Shown in pieces: positions 32,578 through 44,363 of a stretch of DNA of 64,000 bases (position 1 is its first letter; every line of letters starts with the position of its first letter). The stretch is from positions 33,606,086-33,670,085 of the forward strand of contig CM022944.1 in assembly GCA_012931725.1 (NCBI GenBank). Direction: 5' to 3'. The notes beneath the pieces were generated by a model. It was given only the letters and a program-made list of their open reading frames with translations, had not been told where the DNA came from and did no database searches. Made by a program: the position numbers and the translations under genes. The stretch is from Litsea cubeba (lineage: Eukaryota; Streptophyta; Magnoliopsida; Laurales; Lauraceae).

Positions 32578-33797
32578 ATGCCCGGACTTGCACCCGACCT
32601 AGTAGAGCATCGGATCCCACTAGAAGAAGAGGCCAGACCTGTCAAGCAAAAGCTGAGAAGGATGCTCCCTAGCGTTGCCATGAAAGTAAAGGAGGAGGTT
32701 GACAAACTCCACCAAGCTCAATTCATCAGGGTCATATTGTTTCCTCAATGGGTCGCCAATATAGTCTCGGTAAAGAAGAAAGATGGACGCGTCCGAGTCT
32801 GTATCGATTTCCGAAACTTGAACAAGGCATCTCCCAAAGACGATTTCCCCTTACCTCACATCGACGTGCTTATTGATAATATTGCAGGGCACACCATGCT
32901 ATCATTCATGGATGACTACTCAGGGTACAACCAAATTAGGCTATCACCAGAAGATCAGGAGAAAACCTCAATCACTACACCCTGGGGGACTTACTATTAC
33001 GTTGTTATGCCCTTTGGCCTCAAGAATGCCGGTGCCACTTATCAGAGAGCCATGATGGCGATATGATACACGATTGTGTGAAGGTCTACATAGATGACAT
33101 TCTAATCAAATCCAATACCCATGAAGACCATGTCGTAGCTCTCAGGAGAGTCCTTCAAAGATCTAGGGACACCCAACTGAAGATGAACCCGAAGAAATGC
33201 TTTTTTGGAGTATCCTCTGGCAAACGCCTGGGCTTTATGGTAAGCAATCGGGGAATTGAAGTTGATCCTTCTAAGGTGAAGGCCATCCTTGAAATGCCAC
33301 CCCCGAAGAACCTCAAAGAACTGAGAGGCCTCATAGGATGGTTATAATTCATCAGAAGATTCATTTCACAGCATTTGCAAAGGTGTGAGCCGTTCTACAA
33401 ACTGCTAAAAGGAGACGTGGAATACCACTGGGACGACAACCGCCAAAAGGCTTTCGAAGATCTGAAGAAATATTTGTTGAGTCCTCCCATTCTGAAGCCC
33501 CCTACCAGAGACAGGCCCCTCGTTTTATATTTGTCAGTGACAGAATCCACAATGGGCATGGTCTTAGGTCAACATGATGAGACCGGCCGAAAGGAGAACA
33601 CAGTCTATTACCTGAGCAAATCTCTCTTGCCCTATGAAAGGAAATACTCCCCAATGGAAAGAACCTGTTTAGCCGTAGTTTGGGCAGCTCAGAAATTAAA
33701 ACACTACTTTCTAGCCCATCATGTCAAACTTTTAGCCAGGATGAACCTTTTGAAGTTCATTTTTGAGAAACCCGTCACTTCGGGAAGAATCGCGTGA
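32578..33797 (+). pseudogene. Outer Tat reverse transcriptase and RNase H
   Basis: RT motifs in order: VANIVSVKKKDGRVRVCIDF (about 32,750), DYSGYNQI with the catalytic FMD (about 32,910) and VMPFGLKNAGATYQRAM (about 33,005). A frameshift follows at 33,060, then VYIDDILIKS (YxDD, about 33,087), MNPKKCFFGVSSGKRLGF, and LRGLIGWL with a TAA at 33,345. The linked RNase H continues to 33,797 (LVLYLSVTESTMGMVLGQ, VYYLSKSLLPYERKYS, CLAVVWAAQKLKHYF) and ends in a TGA where the family has an arginine codon. Catalytic residues look intact apart from the frameshift and stops. Confidence 0.88.
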
Positions 33798-34594
33798 TGG
33801 CAGATTCTCCTGGCCGAATTTGACATAACCTATGTTACCCAGAAGTCCATAAAAGGACAAGGGATCACTGACCATCTGGCAAACCTCCCTCTGCTCCAGT
33901 ACGAGCCAGTCAGAACTGATTTCCTCGACGAAAGCATTTTGTTTACAGGCATTGAAGAGGCCAAGGATGATGATTTATGGACCATGTACTTTGATGGAGC
34001 TTTGAACCAAAATGGAAAAGGAGTCGGGGTAGTGCTATTATCCCTGGAAGGAGCTGTTATCCCAAGGGCCTACAAAATCGGATTTCCAGCGACCAATAAT
34101 ATGATGGAATACGAAGCTTTACTAACAGGATTGAGAGAAGCCCAGGTCCTAGGCGTTGAGAAACTAAGAATCTTTAGTGACTCCAAAGTTGTTATTTCCC
34201 AAGTGGCCGGAGAATGGAAAGTTGTGCCCTTAAACTTGCACATTACCATGAGAAAGCGAAAGAACTAATGTCTGACTTCAAGAAGATTTCCTTTCTCTAC
34301 ATCCCTCGAGCCTTGAACCGATTGGCTGACTCATTAGCAATCTTAGCTTCGATCATAGAGATGCCCGATGACAAAGATTCTGAAGAGTTCCTGATTAGAA
34401 GGCTAGATTCTCCATCCGTCAAACCAATAGACCTGACCAAAGGGAACCCTACCGAAGTTCTACCAAAAGTTCCGAAAGAAAAGAGTAGAAAAGCCGAGGC
34501 CAAAGAGTCCGATCAGGAGAAAGATTCTAAGCCCGAAGAAGGAGTCCTAGCTTGCATACAACATGACGATGACTTGGTGGACGATCACCCGTAG
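33798..34594 (+). pseudogene. Outer Tat second RNase H and linker
   Basis: The tether FDITYVTQKSIKGQGITDHL starts near 33,820. The archaeal-type RNase H reads WTMYFDGALNQNGKG (about 33,958), MMEYEALLTGLREAQ (about 34,100) and IFSDSKVVISQVAGEW (about 34,170), so the three acidic catalytic positions are present. A frame change near 34,235 leads to FLYIPRALNRLADSLAIL and an acidic linker ending in TAG at 34,592, probably a former CAG. Confidence 0.82.
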
Positions 34595-35855
34595 TACTAC
34601 GATATATGGAATTACCTACGCGATGGCTACATCCCTGAGTATGCCACCCAATCAGATAAAAGAGCATTGAAAGAAATGGTTAGGAGATATGTCATAGTCG
34701 TAGGACTATTGTACCGTAGATCGTTCAATGGAATTCTCCGACGATGCGTAACCAAAGAAGAAGGGCAAGAGATAGTTGAAGAAGCGCATTCGGGAGAGTG
34801 TGGAGGACACGTCAATGGCCAGATGTTAGCTTAGAAAATCATCCGTTTAGGTTACTATTGGCCGTCCCTAGAGTCAAATTCAGTCCCTTATGTTAGAAGA
34901 TGCAAAGAATGTCAACTACATGCCGACCTAATTCATGCCCTCGCATCATTGCTTCACCCTACCATAGCTCCATGGCCTTTTTCGACCTGGGCCTTTGATA
35001 TCATAGGACCCCTGGCCCCTACCTTAGAGAACACACAAAATAAGGCATTCATATTGACAGTCACAAAATATTACGCTAAATGGGCCGGTAGAAGCAGAGG
35101 CATATGTTAATATTAAGGCTGCCTCCGTAGTCAAATTCATTAAAAAGAATATAATAGCCAGGTTCGGCATCCCTAAAGCATTCATAACAGACAATGGCCC
35201 ACAGTTTGTATCCCAACAATTGAACGATTTGTGCACAAAATATGATATAGAACTGCATCATTCAACCCCATATTATCCCCAAGCAAATGGTCAAGCCGAA
35301 GCAACCAACAAGATCTTCTTGAAGATCATCAAGAAGACCGTGCAAACCGCCAAAGGTAGTGATTGGCCAGACCGTTTGGTCGAAGCGTTGTGGGCATACC
35401 GGACCTCTATAAGAACTCCTACGGGAGAAACCCCATACTCTTTGACCTACGAAATGGAAACAGTCATTCCCCTCGAAGTCCTTCATCCATCTCTGCGCAT
35501 CCAGCTAAATGAAGATATTACAGAAGACCAGAGGAGAGAAGCACTGCTACTTTAGCTAGACCTACTCGATGAGAAAAGAATGAAAGCAATAGAGCACGCA
35601 CGAGTATACCAGAAGCGAATTGCCAGAGCCTACAACAAACATGTCAAACAAAGAAAATTCAAGGCTGGCGACTTCGTGCTGAAGCACATCACTCCATCCC
35701 AGCTTCCGCATCCCAGAGGTAAGTTACGACCCAATTGGGAAGGCCCTTATGTAATTAAAGAGGTATATTCTGGAAATGCATATAGACTAAATGTAGAAGG
35801 GGAAGAGCTCCCCGATCCATGGAACGCTATGTACCTGAAAAGGTACACAATATGA
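34595..35855 (+). pseudogene. Outer Tat integrase
   Basis: The N-terminal zinc-binding part (EEAHSGECGGHVNGQM, RRCKECQLHADL) spans about 34,780-34,930, with a TAG at 34,832. The core has WPFSTWAFDIIGPLAP (about 34,975), a shifted segment near 35,090, then ITDNGPQFVSQQL (about 35,187) and YYPQANGQAEATNK (about 35,273), the D and E of the DDE triad. A TAG at 35,553 precedes the C-terminal GPY module (KAGDFVLKHITPSQ, LRPNWEGPYVIKEVYSG, end MYLKRYTI, 35,855). It would join element cDNA to host DNA. Confidence 0.88.
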
Positions 35856-37765
35856 CCCCTCCCTATTCCTTGCAGAGTATGACCCTCCTTGCTTCTTGGC
35901 GTAGTTGTAGAAATCGCGTAGAAGGACCAGAGAGACGCACTCTGATCAAGCTTGGAACTCGAACACACACCAACACTAAAAAAATACACAAAACGGCGAG
36001 TCCGCCCCACACAAATTTTGCACGGCTAAAGCCATCCAATGTGAAGGCTTGTAGGTAAGTCCGCCCATGTCATGAAAGCTTCTTGATCGTCTGTCAAAAT
36101 AAATAAATAAATAAAAAGGGGTGTTTAGTTATAAGTCTTGAAAAGAATAAAAGTTTTGTTACTAGCTTGGGTTCGTAGCCTTTTTAACCCAAGTCAATAA
36201 GCCCGTAGGGGTATTTACGTACCTAGTGCCCTAAAGCCCTCTGGTTTGGGAGTCATTGGCTGCAATGCACAGTCACATGTAAAAAAAATCTATTAGAATT
36301 AGGCTCGCTGGAGTAACATGGGTACTTATCGAGTGGACTAAGCAGAAGGTGGTCGAAAACCACAACACTAAGGAAGCACGGTGACTCACCACCCCCACAC
36401 ACGAACACTACTCACAAATGAGCCCCGGAGGCAGTCAAGTACTTTCTAAAGTTCAGCTGAAAAGACTAAGCAGCTACAAGAGGGGGGCTGTGAGGGCTCG
36501 ACCTCCTAAAGATAGTTAGGGAAGATTATGTTGCCACCTAGGTGACAATAATGGATCGAGAGGCTAATCCACTTTCATGCCCTCGCCCACGGTCAAAATA
36601 AACACTAGTCTTATGTTGGGGTATTTTTTTTATTATATATATATACATACGAATATATGTTTATCTCACACGGCTTCCCAATCTGGGTCCTCATCGCATA
36701 CACGATTGCCAAGAGCACTCACCAGCCTGGACACACTCACCTCATGCATGCTTATATTACTAATGACTTTTAGTTGGACGCAGGAAAAACATATTCCTAA
36801 AGGTACCAATTCTATCTTGTTATTCTCTAAGCTTTAGTGCCAAAGGCTCCCTTGACATTTTTACCGAGAAAGAAAAATGCTACCTTAGCCAAACTATGAA
36901 GGGGGCCTAAAAATATTAAACTAACAAGTTTGTTTTGAGACCTTACAGGGAACCCAACCTCAATCACATCTGAAACATCCCACGATCTAGGGCATTTTTT
37001 ACGGGTATTGTTTTGTGCACAACTCCTCATGACTCGAAAAGATTAAAGTGATGGTAACCAAACTTGGAAGATATAAATTATGTCTGTCATGATATCCTAT
37101 GATGAATTTGAATATAAATGTATGCTATACACACCCCTTTATGATATCATATGTTGTGCGATTTGAAAATGCAGTTATCTTGAACCTTTGCCTTTATACT
37201 TATAGCTGACAATGTGAATGCCTTAAAACATAGAATTACTTAGGCCACAAGCATCACAAACCCAGGCAGTCCCCATTATTTGAAAACCCTGAATCCATTT
37301 TGTTTCTCCAGGTCAAAGTTGATATGAGATTGTATTCGCTTGGTCTATTATATGGATTTCATTTTGTCTGTCCTAGGTTACTAATGTTCTTTTTTCTCAC
37401 AAGAACTGTGCTTAGAGCACGAATTTCGAGAGATTTTAGAAAAATTTTGGCAACAATTTGCCTTATTTTTGGACCCTGAAAAATCTCCGGATACAAAAAC
37501 ATGTTAGCTGTGAAAGAAGTACACTTCATATATCCCCCTGGTACACCCCACAAAAGCTCCTCATCAATCAACCACACATGCATAGTACACACTATCTCAA
37601 TTACACATACATAATACACATGTGCACAACATACACATTAGATCAAGTACACACCATGAGCTAAGATTAGACGGAACGACAAAAACACATGACCAGCACA
37701 TGTGGCTACAACATAGAACAAGGATGCACAAAAGGCAAATCCTGGAAAGATCAATTAAAGAATAA
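35856..37765. other. 3' region of outer Tat, no gene seen
   Basis: An AAAT microsatellite (36,100-36,115) and a TA-rich tract (36,630-36,660) lie here. No open frame with protein-like conservation is recognised. Confidence 0.5.
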
Positions 37766-37770
37766 TAACC

Positions 37771-40700
37771 CTATGGAGCAGCTCCCTCATGATGAGCCGA
37801 TGAAGCAAATGAAGACAAACCAGGAGCACACCGAGAAGGAGCTTGAGTCGAATCCGAAAATGCATTACCTTTCTCCTCCGCCCTCTGGCAATGCCGCTCA
37901 AGGCGCCTCCGCAAGTCAGCGACCACCTCATCATGACTCAACAACATGCGGTCCATGCGCTGGGCATATTGATCGTGAATGAGAGCCCTCTCCTCGCTCA
38001 AGCTAAGGGGTGGGGGAACGAAAGCAACAATAACACCGCTCTGCAGGACGACATACAAGGAAGCGTTACATTTAGAAAAACTCATAGCAGGAAACATGGA
38101 ATTTAAAAGGAAAGACCCTCACTTGCAGAGAGGCCTCAAAGCTCCTGAGCTTGGCACGTAACTCGTCAACCTGCACCCCACAAGATTACAAAGCACATCA
38201 GTATTAGAAGAATCAAAATCGAATCATTACATGAGTAGAGCTCATACCTGCGCTGCTGAAGCGACTCTCTTTGCAAATGCCCTATCGCGCTCGCTACAAG
38301 CCTCTGCCTGCAGATCACAAAGACGAATGGTTAGGGATCAGTCATTTTACGTATTAAACACGAGGACAACAAAATGAGACCCTAACCTCGCTAGCCCGCA
38401 GTCGGTCCACCTCGGCCCGTAGATCACTCTCTAGTCTGACCCTCATGGTCTCAGATGCAGCCAACTACCTGTCCCTTTGCACGACTACTAGATGTCATAA
38501 ATATCAGCTCAAAATGAACGATGAAAGTGCAACTAGGTTCAATGAATAAGTCCTAGAGGGGGGGTGAATAGGACAAAAGGAATTCTAATGCCAATTTTAA
38601 ACTTATTAGCCCAATTTTAATCTCAACTTGGAATAATAATCACACATAATAAAATAACTTGTTTGAATTATAAGTTCAATGTGTGTGTGCTTAAATAATT
38701 AGAGACACTCTAATTTGAAACAAGATAGTAAGCACAAGAGATAAAATGGCACAAGAGATTTATAGTGGTTCAGTCACACAGACCTACATCCACTCTCAAG
38801 GGTCACACAGTCCCTTGGTTCCACTATAAAGAATCAAACTACACAAGTACTGATTCTAACTCAATTTTGTTACTGAGGTTCGATCACACAGATCTAATCC
38901 CCACACACAATTTTTAGAGTGGTTGACACACACAGATTCAATCCACTGTCACAAAGATATAAATTTAAATGGAGGGTGAACACTTGCCTTTGATGAAGAT
39001 CGAAAGTGTTCGAGGAATCTTTTGACCGTGATCAAAGCTTTTTACCTCTTGCAGCTAGCTTGGTGTTGATGATGAAACTCCATTGAGATGCACAACCAAG
39101 TTGTAGAGGTTTGATTTCTAGGGTAGAAATGAGAGATAACCTTATGGATTAGGATACCCTAGATTTGGCTTCTCAAGGCACACTCCTTAGAGCTAAGTAA
39201 GCCCTTGGATTTTTCAAGGTAGAATCTAAGTGTGTTTGGAGGAAGCTAGAGCTTGGGAAAGGTTTACAAGAATTTAGAACAAAGGCTCTTCAAAAATTGG
39301 ACTTGTTGATGTTGAAAATGGGCTTCATGTATTTATAGAAAAAATCCAACGGATACTTACAACGGTCATAAAATGGTTAGGTAGGGTGTACCTAATAGGA
39401 GCACTATTCCAACGTTAAAAAAACCATTACTAAACCATTGCTTTGGTGAGGCCTTACATGAGTATGAATAAGAGGGAACATTTGTAAAAACAAATATTAA
39501 AGAAATCAAAAGCCCACCAATCTTTGACAATTTTAGAATTCTTTAATAATTTATAAAACATTGTTTATTCTTAAGTTTGGTGAGGCCTTACATGAGTATG
39601 AATAAGAGGGAACTTTTGTAAGAAAAATATTAAAGTAATCAAAATCACACCGGTTTTGAAATCTTCATATTTCTTTATTAATTTATAAAACATTATTTAT
39701 TGTTAAGTTTTGTATACATACTCATGCTTACTAAGCCTCAATGTGACCTGGTGTTATGATCATGTTGGATGCCTTATGACAGGTGGACTTAGGGGGTGAA
39801 CTTCTAACCGCATGAGGTTGGCTGGCCGAAATCTGGGGTCATTTTTGAGTTTTAAATAAGCTCAAAAAAAATCTTCTAAAACCAATCAAAATAATAATTT
39901 AGCCTAGGATTTTTAGAGTCACTAAGGCATATGGTTTCGGTCCCAATTACCTGATCTTGGTTGGCACATCTTGATGTTGATCTTTTGACGAAACCTGGCC
40001 TTTCCAAAAAGCTTTGACAGACCTTTTGAATTGAATCTTCTTTGAGAAGTTCTGAGAGGCAAGGTCTTGGATTCTTCGACACGGAATTGACAATACAAAA
40101 ACAAGTGCTCATAGGAATGTGGCACTAACAAACGACTAAGTTAGTAACCCTGTACCTCATAAGTGTCCGCCAACGCGTAATCACAGCATCACGCAGCTTT
40201 AACTCTTCCTACAGATTTTATTGGATAAAGTTAAAGGAATTATCGAGTTCAAAAGGCTACTTCTACAATAAATAGGGAATCATGATTTCCATACCTCTTT
40301 AGCTATCAACGATGCTAGTAACCCCCATAGCTTCCTGGAATTACAAAGGAATATGACGCGGTTAGTGAGCGCTCTAATGTGCGACGTCAAGAGACGAGAC
40401 TCCCAGGCCATAGGCTACAACTTGAACAGGTGTTACCTTCTCTTTCATCAGATCTGACAGCCGAAGCACCTCTTCACAAAGGGCCGACTCGACATCGGGT
40501 GCCACTCTCACAGAGATTCCCTGCCACAAGGCATAACAGATATGATTAGAAAAGAAAGATGAGACAATATGGCTAATAAACCCGGTGAAATTTACCTTGC
40601 CCGAATCATCGCCTAATAAATGTGTCCCTCGATGTCCCGCCTCAGCTGGGGCAGCCATCTGAAACAAAAAAGAAACATACGGGGTCGAATCAGGAATGAA

Positions 40701-43325
40701 AGACAATATCAAATTAGGTAAGCAAGATTTAAATGATTACCCGAAGTGACATCAATGTCTCTATCGCCTCAGCACAATTTCAGACGGAATAAGAAGATCC
40801 GCCAGAATACGACTCAGGGAGTATTCCAGCGTCGTTCATAATCGCCCGATGCTCCTTCATTTGCATTGAAAGTAGGCGCTTGTCCCCCTCTGTCCCAATC
40901 ATCGATTTCGGACTGGTACGGGTGAGAGTGGCCAAATATCGTCTCGGCCCAACCCCTATATGAATGACTCATAACAGCCTCAGGGAGTAAGACAACCTGA
41001 TGGCTTCCAAATTAGCGAGCAGCCCAACTCACGATAAGCTTAACAATGATTTGACGAGCGTGTAACTATATGTCCCTCGCGAATAGATGCGCCCCCTCTC
41101 GTACCACCACTAGCTCATCGTCGGGACCACCCTGATAAGGACACCAAGTAATCTGAAAAGAAAAGAGATTATAATCTTGAAGAACATTAATAATCAACTT
41201 GAAGCAAGTTGGTGGCCAATTTTGGCCTAACTCGCGGAGCGAGCTAATGACTTAACAAAAAGAAAGAGTGACTCACCTCTCGGTCCATCAATTCGTTCAA
41301 AGCGATAGCCTTGCTCACTAGGTCTCATTCCCAAATCTTTGGTTATTTCTGCTAATTCCACAGGCCAAATGTCGGCAAAACCCCGCATAGTAACGTTCGG
41401 AAACCACTGCGCCGCCCGAGAAGCAAGATCCAACCGCGTGGGCAAACGCTCGGGACGACACTGTGAGATCTGCTCCCACATCCCCACCTATTTCAACACA
41501 GTCGAAACATTAGTCAGGGAGGACATTTAATGCGGAAGGTCAATATATACAAGAAGATGATTTACCTAAAGTATTGGGACGAAACCCCGGAGACTCCTGT
41601 GGCCCTTCTGTACCCAGAACCTATCATCCAGACCATGGAAAAGAAAGGCGAGAGCCGCCGCACCCAAGCATAGTCACCTACTCGGCTCAAATCTTCGACA
41701 AATCTAAACAAGGTACCAGACACCCTGTTGCCCGTAGCATTCGCAAATAAACACTTACCAAAGAAGTAAAGGAGGAACGCTCGAAGGATCTCATCCTAGC
41801 CCTGCCTGGCCAATATCAACCGAGGGCGTCTCAATGCGACATCAAGTCGGGTCTCCTTCTTCCCTGTCAAAATGACAAAAGAGCCCGCGGTCAATAAAAA
41901 TTATCCATTCATGGATAAAAATGTTGAAGTCCAAGTCTAATACTCACTCGCCACATGGAAGGTATCGCAAGGTATCCCGACCCTCTCCCGACGATAGTAC
42001 CCATCAACGGGTACCTCCCTCCACTTGTACTCTGCAAATGAAAGAGAACTGTAAACATTAGCTACACAAACTAGGAGTGGGAACAAGTCTAAAAGATCTA
42101 CTTGTAAGGGGGGCAACATCATCTCCACCAACATCATCTTCGGCCCTTGCTCCATCAACTCTGCGAGGGGCTCGCCGGGGCTTCACCCCCTCATCCTCAC
42201 TATCACCATCGTCCATCGAGTCATCACTATCATTAGATGTGAGCAGCTCGTCCGAGGGCGTCACATACTCCTCATCATCGGAGACGTTCGCCTCATCGCC
42301 ACCCTCGTCGCCAAGACTGCAGGTAGCCGCACCGTCGCCATCATGTATCCCGGCATCTGGACGAATAATACCCGCCTCATCTATCCTCGCAGGCTCACTC
42401 ACGGTTGGGGCAGACCCACCACCTCCATCCCTAGCTGATGAGTCTCCGACCGCTGCCATTTGCGCCTCATGTCCGGCCAAAAACTCCGTTTGATCACGGG
42501 GCCACCCTGGGATACATAAGAGAAGATAGTGAGTAAAAGAACAAATGAATCGAAGTTACAATAACAAACGTAGAATACTGACTGTCTAAGATCCTCACCC
42601 TCGCAGGACCATAGGCCTCCCACAACCACTCGATGTCAATTTGGCTGGGGCCAAGGTAAGGCCGTGCGCCAAACAAACGTTGAAGCAAAGGTCAAACAAG
42701 ATCGGGATTAGCATCGGCCGTGCCAGTCAAGACTGGCAAACCGCTTACTCTCAACCCCCAACACCTTGCGATATCCTCCAAGGTGATGGTCAGCTCGCCA
42801 GTCGGGAAATGGAAAGAATGAGTCTCATCCCTCCATCTCTCAGAGAGTGCACTAACAAGAGAATGGTCGAGACGAAAGGCAACAATCGACATGAAATCTC
42901 CAAAGCCCATGGCCCGGAGACAGTCCTTCAGAGTGTCCGGCAACTCTGTCCACCACTCTTTCACCTTTAGCCATCCCACCCGCCTCCGAGCAACAGGCAC
43001 AAGCTAAAATTGAGAAGAGCATCATAATCGTTAGCCCAACCATTAGTAATAAATGATGGCGAGAAATAATACAAGAAAGAGAGAGTGCTACTACCTTGCC
43101 CGCTTTTATCTCGTCAGCAAGATGGGGATCCTCCGTAGTTAGCAGCTTCTTGCGCCTTTTTCCGGGTCGGGCCGCGGTCTGCTTCGTCTCTAGCCCCTCA
43201 GCAAGCCCAATTGCAGGATCCTCCCTGAGTCTACCAAAAGGAACGCCTCCCGGATCTCCTGACAAACCCTCTACTGGCTCAACTGGCGTCAGGGCCCTCT
43301 TACAAGCAAGCCTCGTACTAACCAT
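37771..43325 (-). pseudogene. Antisense multi-exon gene of outer Tat: plant mobile domain protein
   Basis: On the strand opposite to gag-pol, from ATG 43,325, exons bounded by GT-AG can be read: 43,325-43,095, 43,003-42,583, 42,506-42,102, 42,031-41,948, 41,863-41,566, 41,487-41,277, 41,152-40,741, 40,658-40,596, 40,520-40,437. Small exons of helical sequence follow down to about 37,771. PMD signatures are FHFPTGELTITLEDIARCWG (about 42,800) and LFANATGNRV plus DLSRVGDYAWV (about 41,750-41,670). Exon 3 is an acidic linker; the last exons (e.g. LRAEVDRLRASE, RLERHCQRAE) look coiled-coil. PMD proteins include MAIN-type silencing factors and transposon-derived proteins; the role here is unknown. 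A TGA at 42,692, further stops and a solo LTR (38,522-40,130) break it. Confidence 0.78.
38522..40130. repeat. Solo LTR, 1,609 bp, TSD AACGA
   Basis: It starts TGAAAGTGCAAC and ends GGCACTAACA. A perfect 5-base duplication AACGA flanks it (38,517-38,521 and 40,131-40,135). It contains CCTAGAGGGGGGGTGAATAG near 38,560 and a direct duplication of about 138 bases (39,440-39,577 and 39,578-39,715, GCCTTACATGAGTATGAATA in both). No internal retroelement region remains. The orientation is undetermined. It sits in an intron of the antisense PMD gene. Confidence 0.82.
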
Positions 43326-44363
43326 CCTGCACATTCGAAAAAAAGAAGAAAACACATATGAGAAATGGCGAGGCAAAATTTGAAGATGTTACATTGAAGG
43401 CTATGCAAAACGACTGAGTTGAACATAAGAGAGACATTAAAATGCTTCAGCATCGTGTGGACAAACCATGGTCATGAGTTGCAGCTGGTCCATTCGCCTA
43501 TGCAGTGTGTTAAAGTCATCGATAGGAGCCCTCTCATTGGTAGTATCGTAGCCTCCCAGACTTCGAACATTGCCCGAAGATCCAGCATACTCCATAGAAG
43601 GAATTGGAGCACCTTGCTAATAAAGGCTGGTAGGTCTTCCAAGAGCCCGTCATAACTGCGAAACCTATTAAGAGCAGTCCATGAAAAACAACACAGATAT
43701 ATATATATAAGAGAGAGAGAGAGAGAGAGAGAGATAGGAAACCACTTGGGCGCACCAGGGGTGGCGCCCAAGACTATCCCGGGAAATTCATCCTGGATGG
43801 GTCCGGTTCGGCATAAATTCATCCACCACAGCCCCTGGAATCCGTGAGGCAAGTCCCCCCCAAAGGTACTGTTAGCTCACTTTAAAGTCTTTATGAAATC
43901 AAAAAACATGATCCCATTATTTAAACAAGTCTAAATTAAGCACTCATATAATGCAACATCTTAAGAACAAACAAATAACATTGAAACTTGCGGAGAGAAA
44001 CTTATGAGATATAAAAAACAGTATGGCATCACAACAAATCGAAGCCAGATCAAATAATGAAACTTCAATCCTAGAACTACTATTCAGTTTGGACTAAATC
44101 AGAAGATCATCACCAATCAATAATGAGTAAAACAAAAGACTAACAATCTAAAAGAAAAAAACATTATAATTTTCAGTAGCCCTTAGAACATGATATAAAC
44201 AAGAAAGAGCATCACAACATCATAAAAAAAAAAGAAAGAAAGAAAAAAAACATCTTTGTTTTGAAAGGAGAAAGATGAAAGAATGAAGAAGATGATCTAA
44301 CCCAAGCAAAGACAAGAGCATAGTTTAGCCAAACCCAAAATCGGTCTGAGATTCAAACACAAC
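43326..44363. other. Upstream region of antisense PMD gene, no gene seen
   Basis: A (TA)n(GA)n microsatellite lies at 43,698-43,735. The rest is A-rich and non-coding. It may include the promoter of the antisense gene, but I cannot point to one with confidence. Confidence 0.5.

Larger units (their letters stand above)
31661..44363 (+). mobile_element. Outer Tat element, right part
   Basis: The polyprotein resumes here (linker, RT, two RNase H, integrase, ending 35,855). A 3' region with an antisense PMD gene (to 43,325) and about 1 kb of unassigned DNA follow, up to the Tekay element at 44,364. No 3' LTR starting TGTTGACACC is seen, so the true right end is uncertain and may lie beyond the window. 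Confidence 0.72.

Noticed and set aside
36577..37664. Possible small genes in the outer Tat 3' region
   Set aside because: Frames are short and A/T-rich, with no recognisable motif or splice-consistent extension.
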